Shown one piece after another: positions 17,609 to 25,977 of a DNA stretch of 64,000 nt. Position numbers and translations under genes: made by a program. This DNA is from Rhizobacter sp. OV335 (GTDB lineage Bacteria > Pseudomonadota > Gammaproteobacteria > Burkholderiales > Burkholderiaceae_C): NCBI RefSeq assembly GCF_900142965.1, contig NZ_FRCQ01000006.1, positions 173,278 to 237,277 of the forward strand, in the 5' to 3' direction. The notes below the pieces were generated by a model. The model did no database searches, had not been told where the DNA came from, and worked only from the letters and a program-made list of their open reading frames with translations. How positions within the stretch are numbered: the stretch's first letter is position 1; the number at the start of each line of letters is the position of its first letter.

Positions 17609-18910
17609 TCAGCGATCGGCGCGCAGCGTGCTGGCGGTGCCCACCGTCGTGGTGTTGCCCAGCAGGAAGATGGAGTACACCTTCCCGGTCGTCAGGGTCT
17701 GGTCCTTCAGCTGCCACAGCAGGCTCGCGCCGTTGCTGGCGGCGAGGTCGGCCAGCCCGGCGCTGGCGGCCACCGTGGCCGGCAACGAAGCCGCGCCGAA
17801 TGCGACGTCGTCGCCGATCACCTCGCTGTCGAGCGTCGCGTTCGCGCTGCCGGTCAACCCGTTGACGCCGTTGACCAGCCGCAGCTTGACGGGCTCCGAC
17901 GCACTGGTCGACGGCGTGTTGTCGTCGGTGATCACCGAGACCTGGGGCGCGCTCACGTCGCCGGTCACGAGCAGGGTCAGGTCGCCACCCGACGGTGCGG
18001 TCGCGGCACCGACGTTCACGGCCGCACCGTTGACCGTGACGGCCAGGGCGCCGGCCGTCACCAGACGGTAGCCACCGACCGTGCCCGGCGAAGAATTGCT
18101 GGCAACGGTCGTGCCGTTGACCGCGACGTTGACCATGTCGGTCGACACCAGGGTGTTGGCGACCACGCGCACACGGGTCGACAGGTTGGCGCTCGGGGTC
18201 ACGGCCCCCTGTTGGCTGACGACCAGTCCGTTCACCAGCATCCCGCCGCTGCTGCGGGTCAGCACGAGCGTGGCGACCTGCTTGTCGCCGAGCGTCAGCG
18301 CCGGGATGTCGAGCCTCACGTCGTTCTTGCCGCCGGCAGCGGTCACGCACACGTGGTACGACCCGGCACCGAACGCGGTGTAGCCGGTCGGTGCCGTCGC
18401 CGAGGTCGAGGTCGACAGCCCACTGGCAGCGGCAATGGCGGTGGCGCCCAGCGCATTGCATGCGACATGGCCGACATACACATCGAGATTGCCGGCCTCG
18501 AGGCCGGCGGTGTTCATGAAGCGCAGCTTGGCCTGGCCCGAATTCGGCTCGCCTTCATCTTCCGTCAGGTAGCTGACCTGCAGTGACGCGCCGCTTGCAT
18601 AGGCCAGCAGCGCGTAGTGGGAGCCCGCCGACACCGAGCCTCCGATACTGGCCGCTACGGTGCCGGAACCGCTCTGCGCGATCTTGAAGGTGTAGCTGTC
18701 TTTGTCGAGGTGGGCGTAACCGCTGCTGGTCCCGGCAGCCACGCCGTAGACCATGCCGTCGTCGTCGCGGGAGGCGTCGAGCAGCGCAAAATCGGTGGTG
18801 GCATTGATCAGGCGCACGGACCCCTCGTCCTCATCGCTGTTGCCGCCACAGGCATGCAGCAGCGGAAGCACGAGGGCGGCGATCAACAGGGCACGGGTCG
18901 GGCTTTTCAC
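17609..18910 (-). CDS. DUF4397 domain lipoprotein
   Basis: 433-residue exported protein with a lipoprotein signal (LPLLHACGG, Cys21), starting at GTG 18910. The mature protein contains beta-rich repeats of the DUF4397 type: SVRLINATTDFALLD near 31, KLRFMNTAGLEAGNLDVYV near 130, and further copies (VRVVANTLVSTDMVNVAV, VKLRLVNGVNGLTGSANATL). These domains occur in bacterial cell-surface proteins, and their role is unknown. It is rich in Ala, Thr, Ser and Val. It stands alone between a response regulator (101 bases away) and dusC. Outer membrane or surface anchoring is inferred from the lipobox. Confidence 0.85.
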   Translation of the reverse strand: MKSPTRALLIAALVLPLLHACGGNSDEDEGSVRLINATTDFALLDASRDDDGMVYGVAAGTSSGYAHLDKDSYTFKIAQSGSGTVAASIGGSVSAGSHYALLAYASGASLQVSYLTEDEGEPNSGQAKLRFMNTAGLEAGNLDVYVGHVACNALGATAIAAASGLSTSTSATAPTGYTAFGAGSYHVCVTAAGGKNDVRLDIPALTLGDKQVATLVLTRSSGGMLVNGLVVSQQGAVTPSANLSTRVRVVANTLVSTDMVNVAVNGTTVASNSSPGTVGGYRLVTAGALAVTVNGAAVNVGAATAPSGGDLTLLVTGDVSAPQVSVITDDNTPSTSASEPVKLRLVNGVNGLTGSANATLDSEVIGDDVAFGAASLPATVAASAGLADLAASNGASLLWQLKDQTLTTGKVYSIFLLGNTTTVGTASTLRADR

Positions 18911-18940
18911 GGGTCAGGATCCTCGAAATGGGTCGGACGA

Positions 18941-19930
18941 TTATGCGTGCAGGTCTGCAAGCGCCGGATGTCGCTCGTATGCTTGTGTGTGACTCGCAGT
19001 GCACCACTGTTGCAGATGCAACTCGAGCAGCTGCGGGTCGTTGACGGTGCGCACCGTCTGGTAGGCCTCTTCAGCCTCGGGATGGCGACGGCGCAGGTAG
19101 TTCAACCACTGTTTGAGCCGACCGGCACGGTGGCGCGGCTCGACATGTCCGCACACCAGCTGCCAGAAATGCATCATCAGCGGCAGCAGCTGCACCCAGC
19201 CGAGCGACGTGCCCGGCCGGGCGATCGCGCGTGCCAGGCCCGGGTCCGCCACCATGCCGCGGCCGATCATCAGCGCATCGCAGCCCGACACCTCGCGGCA
19301 GCGCTGCGCATCACCCACCGACCAGACCTCGCCGTTCGCGATCACCGGAATGGCCACGGCTTCACGCACGGCATGCACCCGCTCCCAGTAGGCCGGCGGC
19401 CGGTAGCCGTGCGCCTTGGTGCGGGCATGCACGACCAGTTCGGCCGCGCCGGCGCCTGCGATGGCCTGCGCGCACTCCACGGCCCGCAGGTCGTCGTCGA
19501 AGCCGAGGCGCATCTTGGCCGTCACCGGCATCGCCATCGGCACCGCGCGCCGAACCGCCGCGACGATGCGCCCCAGCAGCTCCGGGTCCTGCAGCAGCGC
19601 GGCCCCACCCCCATGCCGGTTCACGATCTTCGCGGGGCACCCGAAGTTGAGATCGATGCCGGCCGGGCCCAGTGAAGCCAGACGCGCGGCGTTCTCGGCC
19701 AGGCAAACCGGATCGGAGCCGAGCAGTTGCGCGCTGACCGGCACGCCGCTCGGCGTGCACCCGCCGTGGCGCAGCTCCGGAACGATGCGCAGGAAGACAC
19801 GCTCCGGCAACAAGGTGCCGGTGACGCGGATGAACTCGGAGACGCAACGGTCGATGCCGCCGACGCGCGTGAGCACGTCACGCAGCGTGAAGTCGAGCAA
19901 CCCTTCCATCGGGGCAAGCAGGATGGTCAT
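18941..19930 (-). CDS. dusC: tRNA-dihydrouridine synthase C
   Basis: FMN enzyme that reduces uridine to dihydrouridine in the D loop of tRNA (position 16 in E. coli DusC). The 329-residue protein starts at LLAPMEGLLDFTLRDVLT, has the catalytic cysteine in NFGCPAKIVNRHGGGAALL, the VTAKMRLGFDD motif, HARTK and the FMN phosphate-binding IPVIANGEVW and MIGRGMVADPGLAR. MEGLLDF and the C-terminal VRTVNDPQLLEL favour DusC over DusA or DusB. ATG 19930 was chosen because the family N-terminus starts there; the open frame reaches further back without similarity. A stand-alone gene. Confidence 0.93.
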   Translation of the reverse strand: MTILLAPMEGLLDFTLRDVLTRVGGIDRCVSEFIRVTGTLLPERVFLRIVPELRHGGCTPSGVPVSAQLLGSDPVCLAENAARLASLGPAGIDLNFGCPAKIVNRHGGGAALLQDPELLGRIVAAVRRAVPMAMPVTAKMRLGFDDDLRAVECAQAIAGAGAAELVVHARTKAHGYRPPAYWERVHAVREAVAIPVIANGEVWSVGDAQRCREVSGCDALMIGRGMVADPGLARAIARPGTSLGWVQLLPLMMHFWQLVCGHVEPRHRAGRLKQWLNYLRRRHPEAEEAYQTVRTVNDPQLLELHLQQWCTASHTQAYERHPALADLHA

Positions 19931-20061
19931 CGGATCGGGATGGACAGGCAATCCACGAGTGTACGTATGTCCAGAAATGAAGCGACCGGGCGGCGCCGGC
20001 GCACGGCGGACTGCCGACCGGGCGGCCCCAGCCGCATACTGCGTGCCGAGGGAGACAACCC

Positions 20062-21990
20062 ATGGCACCACATCGCATGTCGGCCGACGTCCCGGGCCTG
20101 GGCACTCCCGGCGAGGCCCGGCCGATCCCGCCGCTGGACGCCGCCCACGCGGAGCACGTCGCAGCCGAACTGCTGCGCATGGTGCTGCTCCACACGCGGG
20201 CCGGCACGCTGCTGGCGACGGCGTTCGCGGTGCTGCTGGCGATCTACTGGTCGGGCTCGACCCCGGTCGACTGGGTGCGCGGATGGATGGTCGCCAAGCT
20301 GGCCGTGTCGGCGTTGCGGATCTTCTCGGCCCACAAGCATGCGCGCGCCGGCCTGCCGGCCACCCGTCGCTGGCGTCAACTGACCTACGGGCTGCTCGCC
20401 CTCGACGGTGCGATCTGGGGCGTGGCCGGCCTGTGGTTGATGCACCAGCCGGTGCAGGTGTCGTCCTTCGTCGCCGCGGCGCTGGCCTGCGTGACCTGCG
20501 TGGCCACGTTCGGCCTGCAGGCGCGGCTGCTGGCCACGGCAGCCTATGTGGGACCGATCATGGTGCCGACCGCACTCGGGCTGGCGCTGCGGGCCGACCA
20601 GGTCGGCGTGGTCGGCAGCCTCGGGCTGATGATGATGCTGGGGCTGCAGCTGCTCACGGCACGCGGGGCCGAGCAACGGCTCACCGCCAGCATCCTGCTG
20701 CGGCTCGAGGCCCAGGCGCTGGCCCACGAGAAAGCGGCCGCGCTCGAGCTCGCGCAACGCCAGATCGAGGTCAAGACCCAGTTCCTGGCCAACATCAGCC
20801 ATGAGCTGCGCACGCCGCTGCACGGCATCCTGGGTGTCGCGCGGCTGCTTCACCTCGAGGCGGCCGAGCCGGCCGTGCAGCATCGCCTGGAGTTGATCGA
20901 GTCATCGGGCACCCACCTGCTGCGGCTGATCAACGACCTGATCGACGTCTCGCGCATCGAGACGGGCCATTTCCCGATCCGGCACGAAGTGTTCGACATC
21001 GTCACGCAAGCCGGGCTGGTGGCCGACGTGTTCGCGCTGCGCGCCACCGACAAGGGCCTCGACTTCTTGATGACGCATGCGTTTCCACGCCCGAGCTGGG
21101 TGGTGGGTGACGCCGCGCGGTTCAGGCAGGTGCTGCACAACCTGCTGGGCAACGCCATCAAGTTCACCGAGAAGGGCCGGGTGGAAATCAACCTGAGGCG
21201 CGGAAGCACGCCCGACATGGTCGAGGTCGAAGTGATCGACACCGGCCCCGGCATCGCGCCGGCCGACCAGGACCGCCTGTTCGAGGTGCCCTCGGCGCCG
21301 GACTCCGAGGCCAGTCCCGCTTCGCGCAACCATGGCGGCCTGGGCCTCCTCATCGCCCGCGAGCTGGCCGAAGCGATGGGCGGCTCGCTCAGGGTGCACA
21401 GCAAGACCGGTGTCGGCTCGCAGTTCCTGTTCAGCGCCCAGCTTCCAGCCGCCGCCGCACCCGACGAGGCGGCAGACGGCGCGGCGCCCGCAACGCCGGT
21501 CATCGATCTGCGGCGGGTGCTGGTCGCCGAGGACGACGACGTTTCCGCGCTGATCGTCTGTGCCTACCTCAAGCAGCAAGGACTGGCCCACGAGCGCGTT
21601 GGCAATGGGCACGATGCCGTCGGGCGGGCGCTGCGCGAATCGCAGCGACCCGACCTCGTGCTGATGGACTGCCAGATGCCGACGATGGACGGGCAGACCG
21701 CCACCCGCGAAATCCGGGCGCAGGAGCAGACGCTGGGCCTGACCCGGGTTCCGATCATCGCGATCACGGCGACTTCGACCGACGAGGACCGGCGCGCCTG
21801 CGCCGATGCCGGCATGGACGACCTGCTCGCCAAGCCCTTCAACCGCCAGGAATTGATGCAGGTCCTGGCGCAATGGGGCGGCGCGCTGCCCTCATCGGAT
21901 GTCATGCTGCCTGACGAACCTCACCGTGAAGAGGCGGCATGGATTCTCTCGGGAACAGGTGCACGTCCGGGTGGAAGGTCTCGATCATGA
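20062..21990 (+). CDS. Membrane hybrid histidine kinase (HK-REC)
   Basis: 642-residue kinase with five to six predicted membrane segments in residues 45-215 and little periplasmic sequence, so it probably senses within the membrane. The kinase core has His247 ([16 protein letters not shown]), ATPase boxes NLLGNAIKFTE, DTGPGIA and GGLGLLIA, then a receiver with Asp536 (LVLMDCQMPTMDGQ) and Lys in LAKPFN. Architecture recalls kinases such as RpfC or BarA without the Hpt domain. The last 30 residues, past the receiver, run antisense over the end of the convergent acyltransferase gene (21902-21990). No cognate response regulator with an output domain is adjacent. Confidence 0.9.
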   Translation: MAPHRMSADVPGLGTPGEARPIPPLDAAHAEHVAAELLRMVLLHTRAGTLLATAFAVLLAIYWSGSTPVDWVRGWMVAKLAVSALRIFSAHKHARAGLPATRRWRQLTYGLLALDGAIWGVAGLWLMHQPVQVSSFVAAALACVTCVATFGLQARLLATAAYVGPIMVPTALGLALRADQVGVVGSLGLMMMLGLQLLTARGAEQRLTASILLRLEAQALAHEKAAALELAQRQIEVKTQFLANISHELRTPLHGILGVARLLHLEAAEPAVQHRLELIESSGTHLLRLINDLIDVSRIETGHFPIRHEVFDIVTQAGLVADVFALRATDKGLDFLMTHAFPRPSWVVGDAARFRQVLHNLLGNAIKFTEKGRVEINLRRGSTPDMVEVEVIDTGPGIAPADQDRLFEVPSAPDSEASPASRNHGGLGLLIARELAEAMGGSLRVHSKTGVGSQFLFSAQLPAAAAPDEAADGAAPATPVIDLRRVLVAEDDDVSALIVCAYLKQQGLAHERVGNGHDAVGRALRESQRPDLVLMDCQMPTMDGQTATREIRAQEQTLGLTRVPIIAITATSTDEDRRACADAGMDDLLAKPFNRQELMQVLAQWGGALPSSDVMLPDEPHREEAAWILSGTGARPGGRSRS

Positions 21991-22573
21991 ACGGGTAGAG
22001 CCCGTGGCCCGAGGCCAGCCAGGTCCGCTCGGCGGCCACGACGTCGAAGGCCAGGATGCGGTGCGGCAGGTTGCCGGCATGCACCAGCGGCACGCGATCA
22101 TCAGGCCCCAGCACATCGGTGAAGCCCAGCCCCTGGTAGATCCTGATCAGCGCATTGCTGCGCGCACCGATCACCATCCAGCGCACCTGGCTCGCCAGGC
22201 AGTACAAGTAGGCGGCCTTCATCAGCATCAGCCGGGTCTGCGGATCGGCGCCGGGCATCACGGCCAGCCGCGTGAGTTCGGCGCGAGGCTCGTCGGCCAG
22301 CCACCTCGGCAGGATCACGCTGCCTTCCAGCTGCAGCGGTAGCGCGACGTTGCGCTGGATGCGGGTGGTTCCGGTGGCCGCGCCGGTGGCCTTGTCACGA
22401 CACAGCAGGATCGCCGTGCCGCGCAGGCCATCCGTGGCATCGGGCGCGGCCAGGGTTTCCTGCATCTGCGGCACGTGGTGGCCATAGGCGTGAGCCCGGA
22501 CGCCGCATACATCACGCAGGTCAGCAGCCGTCGCGGCAAGTGAAACGCTGAAGGTAAGGGTGCTTGTCGTCAT
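21902..22573 (-). CDS. GNAT-fold acyltransferase, autoinducer synthase/FeeM-like
   Basis: A 223-residue protein (from ATG 22573) that resembles the GNAT-type N-acyl amino acid synthases (FeeM family), which are related to LuxI autoinducer synthases. Support: FSVSLAATAADLRDVCGVRA at the start, LLCRDKATGAATGTTRI as the central strand pair, the ELTRLAV strand, and a MVIGARSNALIRIYQGLGFTDVLGP acetyltransferase-like segment read in two parts. The acyl product could be a lipid or a signal; the substrate is not readable. A GTG at 22624 is an alternative start. Its last 89 bases overlap the hybrid kinase on the other strand. Confidence 0.7.
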   Translation of the reverse strand: MTTSTLTFSVSLAATAADLRDVCGVRAHAYGHHVPQMQETLAAPDATDGLRGTAILLCRDKATGAATGTTRIQRNVALPLQLEGSVILPRWLADEPRAELTRLAVMPGADPQTRLMLMKAAYLYCLASQVRWMVIGARSNALIRIYQGLGFTDVLGPDDRVPLVHAGNLPHRILAFDVVAAERTWLASGHGLYPFMIETFHPDVHLFPRESMPPLHGEVRQAA

Positions 22574-22790
22574 GGTAGGAACAGGCAGTTGAGATACCGC
22601 CTGTGTGGCGTGGCACATCGCCACGTACCCACCCTATAGAGAGGGACTCTCTGCACGTCCGCCGAATAAGACACGACCCAACACCGGTCGTAAGACTGTG
22701 TTCCAAGTGCGTCGCAGTGCAGCGAGGTTCGGGGCCCGACCCGCCTTTCGGCGATGATGGTCGTCCCTCATTGACCTCGGGAGTCACGGT

Positions 22791-23225
22791 TTGAAGACAC
22801 CATGGATCGGCCTTGCGGCCTGCCTGATCAGCCTGTCCGCCGGCGCACAAGCCGACTTGGCCGCCAGCGCGGCAAAGCAGAAAGGCGCACTGGTCACGCC
22901 CAGCGGCCTCGTGTATCGCTCATTGAAGGAGGGAACGGGGGCGAGTCCGGCGGCCACGGATCGTGTCCGGGTGCACTACCGCGGCACGTTCGCCGACGGC
23001 AAGGAGTTCGACAGCTCCTACGCCCGCAAGGAGCCGGCCGAGTTCCCGTTGAACCGGGTGATCAAGTGCTGGACGGAAGGCGTGCAGCGCATGAAGGTGG
23101 GCGGCAAGGCGCTGCTGGTGTGTCCGCCGGCCATCGCCTACGGGGAGGCTGGCGCGGGGGGTGTCATTCCGCCGAATGCCACCTTGCAATTCGAGGTGGA
23201 GTTGCTCGGCATCGCCGGCAAGTAG
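22791..23225 (+). CDS. FKBP-type peptidyl-prolyl cis-trans isomerase, exported
   Basis: Folding helper that interconverts cis and trans X-Pro bonds, probably in the periplasm. 144 residues: signal peptide (1 to about 21, ending SAGAQA), then one FKBP domain with VRVHYRGTFADGKEFDSSY, EFPLNRVIKCWTEGVQRMKVGGKA and the GVIPPNATLQFEVELLGI ending. The start is the unusual TTG 22791, placed seven bases after GGGAG; only this start gives the signal peptide. A stand-alone gene between the acyltransferase and a small conserved gene. Confidence 0.92.
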   Translation: MKTPWIGLAACLISLSAGAQADLAASAAKQKGALVTPSGLVYRSLKEGTGASPAATDRVRVHYRGTFADGKEFDSSYARKEPAEFPLNRVIKCWTEGVQRMKVGGKALLVCPPAIAYGEAGAGGVIPPNATLQFEVELLGIAGK

Positions 23226-23288
23226 GTTCGGCAAACAGGCTCGCCGTGCGCGGCGGCGGTCCGCGCCGCGCGGCGAGCTTCAGTGAAT

Positions 23289-23498
23289 TCAGTGAAGGTC
23301 GCTGCGCATCACCGCCGGCGTCGCGTACTCGCGGCCCACGACGGCACGGGCATACAGGTAGTTGGTGCGGGCCCGGTCGCTGAGAGCGTCCATCTGCACA
23401 TGCCCGTCGGCATCGCAAGGAAAGGCCAGCGCACGGCCTTCGTTGAACAGCGATTGGAACCGGATTTCGTAGCGGGCGATTTGCGAAGTAGAGCTCAT
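23289..23498 (-). CDS. Small conserved hypothetical protein
   Basis: 69 residues with no signal peptide or membrane segment. The sequence mixes charged and aromatic residues (ARYEIRFQSLFNEGRALAFP, CDADGHVQMDALSDRARTNY), which looks like a folded cytoplasmic protein, and ends with VVGREYATPAV. A strong GGAGG lies just upstream of the ATG. I recall similar short proteins in Burkholderiales, but no function is known to me. Confidence 0.65.
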   Translation of the reverse strand: MSSTSQIARYEIRFQSLFNEGRALAFPCDADGHVQMDALSDRARTNYLYARAVVGREYATPAVMRSDLH

Positions 23499-23807
23499 GT
23501 CAGCCTCCGTGGAGAACCTTGCCTGGGATCGGTCGTCGACCTCAATAAGCCCAAACTCGATGGATGAAGATTAGGCGCTGCCTGTCGACTCCGCTGTCGG
23601 GGCCCCTCGTTGCAGGGGGTCAGAAAAACTCCAATCCCCGTGTCAGCCTGGCGGGTCCATCCGACAGGGACTGCAGGCATTGCCTGACAAGCCTCGAGAC
23701 CAGACTAGGTCGCCACGACCTGCCAACACCCCGTTCAACGGAAAACGTGGATGGCCAGGCGAAAAAAAGCCGGGCAAGCCCGGCTTCTTCGTTCAGGCCG
23801 GGCCTGA
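23499..23807. other. Intergenic region with a terminator
   Basis: 309 bases without a gene that I can support. Apart from the hairpin terminator near 23770 I see no repeat or binding site. Composition in 23560-23760 is softer than the surrounding genes. Confidence 0.4.
23762..23787 (-). terminator. Rho-independent terminator
   Basis: Read on the minus strand, AAGCCGGGC and its complement form a GC-rich hairpin followed by seven T residues (the A run at 23762-23768 on the plus strand). It lies just after the small Ala/Lys/His-rich gene at 23808-23987 and ends its transcript. Confidence 0.8.
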
Positions 23808-23987
23808 TTACTTGGCGGCGGAAGCAGCCGGTGCAGCGGCTTCGGCCTTCTTGTCAGCCTTGTGGTGCTTCTTGTGAGCGGCCTTCTTGGCGGGTGCCGA
23901 AGCGGCATCGGCCGAAGCGGCGGCTTGAGCGAACGAGCCCACGGCGAAAGCGGACAGGACGGCGGCAACGATCAGAGACTTGGTCAT
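23808..23987 (-). CDS. Small exported Ala/Lys/His-rich protein
   Basis: 59 residues: a clear signal peptide (MTKSLIVAAVLSAFAVGSFA, cleaved near AQA) and a mature part made almost only of Ala, Lys, His, Ser, Pro and Asp (KKAAHKKHHKADKKAEAAAP). The mature part is highly basic and disordered, resembling acid-shock-type or metal-binding secreted peptides; the histidines suggest metal or proton binding, but this is inference. It is followed by a strong terminator, so it is a monocistronic, probably highly expressed gene. Confidence 0.75.
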   Translation of the reverse strand: MTKSLIVAAVLSAFAVGSFAQAAASADAASAPAKKAAHKKHHKADKKAEAAAPAASAAK

Positions 23988-24135
23988 GGTGGTATTCCGA
24001 ATGGAGTGGAAGTCGTTCTGCCCGACTCCCTGAAGCTGGCCCGGCTGTCGCCCGGCTTGTGTCCACAACGGGAGATATTGACGATTGGTTGACGTTAAGA
24101 AACGAAAAGGGAGGCTGGAGAAATATGTCGTCACG

Positions 24136-24435
24136 TTACGCCGTGGCGTCCAACAATGACCCCAGCACCTCGTCCTGCACCTGCAGGGTGCGCAGGTTCG
24201 CCTTGTAGCTGTAGGCGGCGGACATCTGGTCGACGACGTCGGCTTCCAGCGAACCCCCGGCTTGCGCTGGCGCCGCGATGTCGGCTTGCACGCCCCCTTC
24301 GGGCTGGGCCTGCAGGACGACCTGCTGGCGCCGGAACCCCGGCGTCTGCGTGTTGGCAATGTTGTGGGCAGCGCTGTCGAGCCGGAGCTGGGCAGCGTTC
24401 AGGCCGGACAGGCCGATGGAGAAGGTGTTGGACAT
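24136..24435 (-). CDS. Short flagellar rod/hook-like protein (FlgC/FlgE family)
   Basis: 99 residues with the axial-protein N-terminus (FSIGLSGLNAAQLRLDSAAH, then NIANTQTPGFRRQQVV) and a C-terminal helix (ADVVDQMSAAYSYKANLRTLQV) as in flagellar rod and hook proteins. True FlgC is about 135 residues, so the central part is reduced. It stands outside any flagellar operon. It may be a structural accessory or a decayed paralogue; similar orphan mini-rod proteins occur in betaproteobacteria as far as I recall. Confidence 0.75.
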   Translation of the reverse strand: MSNTFSIGLSGLNAAQLRLDSAAHNIANTQTPGFRRQQVVLQAQPEGGVQADIAAPAQAGGSLEADVVDQMSAAYSYKANLRTLQVQDEVLGSLLDATA

Positions 24436-24489
24436 GGCAGGGCCTCGCTTGCAGCGATATCGGCGAGCCCGCCGCCGACTTGAACGGTT

Positions 24490-24849
24490 TCAGGCCATCG
24501 CCGCGCCGACCGTCGCCCGCACCGGGATGCCGGCCGGATCGAACCCCTCGAGGCAGAACACGTTGACGCCGACGAAATCCGGCGTCACCCGCTTGCGGTG
24601 GAACGGGTAGATGCCGCACGCGCTGCAGAAGAAGTGCCGCGCGGTGCGGGTGTGGAACCGGTACTCGGTGAGCGAGGCCTCGCCCGCGAGCAGCGTGAAG
24701 CGGCTCTCGTGCACCTTCACCATCAGCGCGTTCTTGCGCCGGCAGATCGAGCAATCGCAGGTGGTCAGCTCGGGAAAGTCGGTCTCGATCGCGAAGCGGA
24801 CTGCCCCGCAATGGCAGCTTCCCTGCCAGGTCTGCAGCGGCCGGCTCAT
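24490..24849 (-). CDS. GFA family zinc protein (glutathione-dependent formaldehyde-activating-like)
   Basis: 119-residue member of the GFA/DUF636 family, a small zinc-binding fold named after an enzyme reported to condense formaldehyde with glutathione. The cysteine pattern is complete: Cys12 and Cys14 (SCHCGAVRF), Cys31, Cys33 and Cys36 (CDCSICRR), and Cys75 and Cys78 (FFCSACGIYPFH). Most family members have no proven substrate, so the name describes the fold. Its ATG overlaps the stop of the dehydratase gene (ATGA, 24846-24849), so both are made from one transcript. It is not near the formaldehyde operon at 54-57 kb. Confidence 0.9.
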   Translation of the reverse strand: MSRPLQTWQGSCHCGAVRFAIETDFPELTTCDCSICRRKNALMVKVHESRFTLLAGEASLTEYRFHTRTARHFFCSACGIYPFHRKRVTPDFVGVNVFCLEGFDPAGIPVRATVGAAMA

Positions 24850-25811
24850 GCGGCGGCGACCAGCTCGCCATACCGGCCGAGGTCGATGTTGCCGCCGCTC
24901 AGGATCACGCCGACGCGCTGGCCCGCCAGCGGCAGCACGCCCTCGAGCACCGCCGCCGCGCCAAGGCAGCCGGTCGGCTCGACGACCAGCTTCATCCGTT
25001 CGCCGATGAAGCGCATCGTGCGTGCCAGCTGCGCGTCGCTGACGGTGAGGATGTCGCGCACGCGGCGCTGGATCACCGGGAAGGTCAGCGCGCCCACCAG
25101 CTGCGTCTGCGCCGCGTCGGCGATGGTCTGCGGCACCGGGATGCCGACACGCTCGCCGCGCCGGAACGATTGCTGTACGTCGTTGCCGGCCTCCGGCTCG
25201 ACGCCGTACACCGCGCAGTCGGGCGACAGGTGGTTGGCCGCCGTCGCGCTGCCGCTCAGCAAGCCGCCGCCGCCGGTGCAGACGAACAGCGCATCGAGCG
25301 GGCCGACCTCCTCGATCAGCTCCTTGGTGGCCGTGCCCTGCCCTGCCATCACCAGCGGGTGGTCGTACGGCGGGATCAGCGTCAGCCCGCGTTCGGCGGC
25401 GAGCCGCTGGCCGATCGCCTCGCGGTCGTCGCGGTAGCGGTCGTACAGCACGACCTCGGCGCCATAGCCGCGCGTCGCGGCAATTTTCAGCGCCGGCGCG
25501 TCCTGCGGCATCACGACCACCGCCGGCAGGCCCAGCAGGCTGGCGCACAACGCGATCGCCTGCCCGTGGTTGCCCGACGACCACGCGATCACGCCGCGGC
25601 GGCGTTGCTCGGCGTCCAGCTGCACCAGCGCGTTGTAGGCGCCGCGGAACTTGAAGGCCCCCATGCGCTGCAGGTTCTCGCACTTGAAGAACACCTGCGC
25701 GCCGGTGCGCAGGTCGGCGGTGCGCGAGGTGGCCACCGGCGTGCGGTGGGCCACGCCATCGAGGTGGGCGGCAGCGATGTCGACATCGCGCCAGGAGATC
25801 GGCAGGTCCAT
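24846..25811 (-). CDS. PLP-dependent threonine/serine dehydratase family protein
   Basis: Fold-type II PLP enzyme, 321 residues, without the regulatory domain of biosynthetic IlvA. It has PLP-binding Lys54 in GAFKFRGAYNA, the SSGNHGQA substrate loop at 78-85, the glycine-rich CTGGGGLLSG phosphate cradle and the GVILSGGNIDL ending. Length and motifs fit catabolic threonine dehydratase, serine racemase or hydroxyaspartate ammonia-lyase; these cannot be told apart here. It leads a two-gene operon with the GFA-family gene and is transcribed away from the LysE-type exporter, so it may share the amino-acid theme of that pair. Confidence 0.88.
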   Translation of the reverse strand: MDLPISWRDVDIAAAHLDGVAHRTPVATSRTADLRTGAQVFFKCENLQRMGAFKFRGAYNALVQLDAEQRRRGVIAWSSGNHGQAIALCASLLGLPAVVVMPQDAPALKIAATRGYGAEVVLYDRYRDDREAIGQRLAAERGLTLIPPYDHPLVMAGQGTATKELIEEVGPLDALFVCTGGGGLLSGSATAANHLSPDCAVYGVEPEAGNDVQQSFRRGERVGIPVPQTIADAAQTQLVGALTFPVIQRRVRDILTVSDAQLARTMRFIGERMKLVVEPTGCLGAAAVLEGVLPLAGQRVGVILSGGNIDLGRYGELVAAA

Positions 25812-25977
25812 GGTCGGGTCCGGAAGAAGGCGGGGTGCACCGAGCGTAGCCCAGCGAACCCGCGCTGAAACTGTGCGCCCGCGCCGATTGATACAGTGCC
25901 GCGGCCCGGCCCCACGCCTGTAGCTTCACGCCACGCAGCCGGGTTCCTAAGCTCGTCTCCACCCTGAAGGAGACCCG

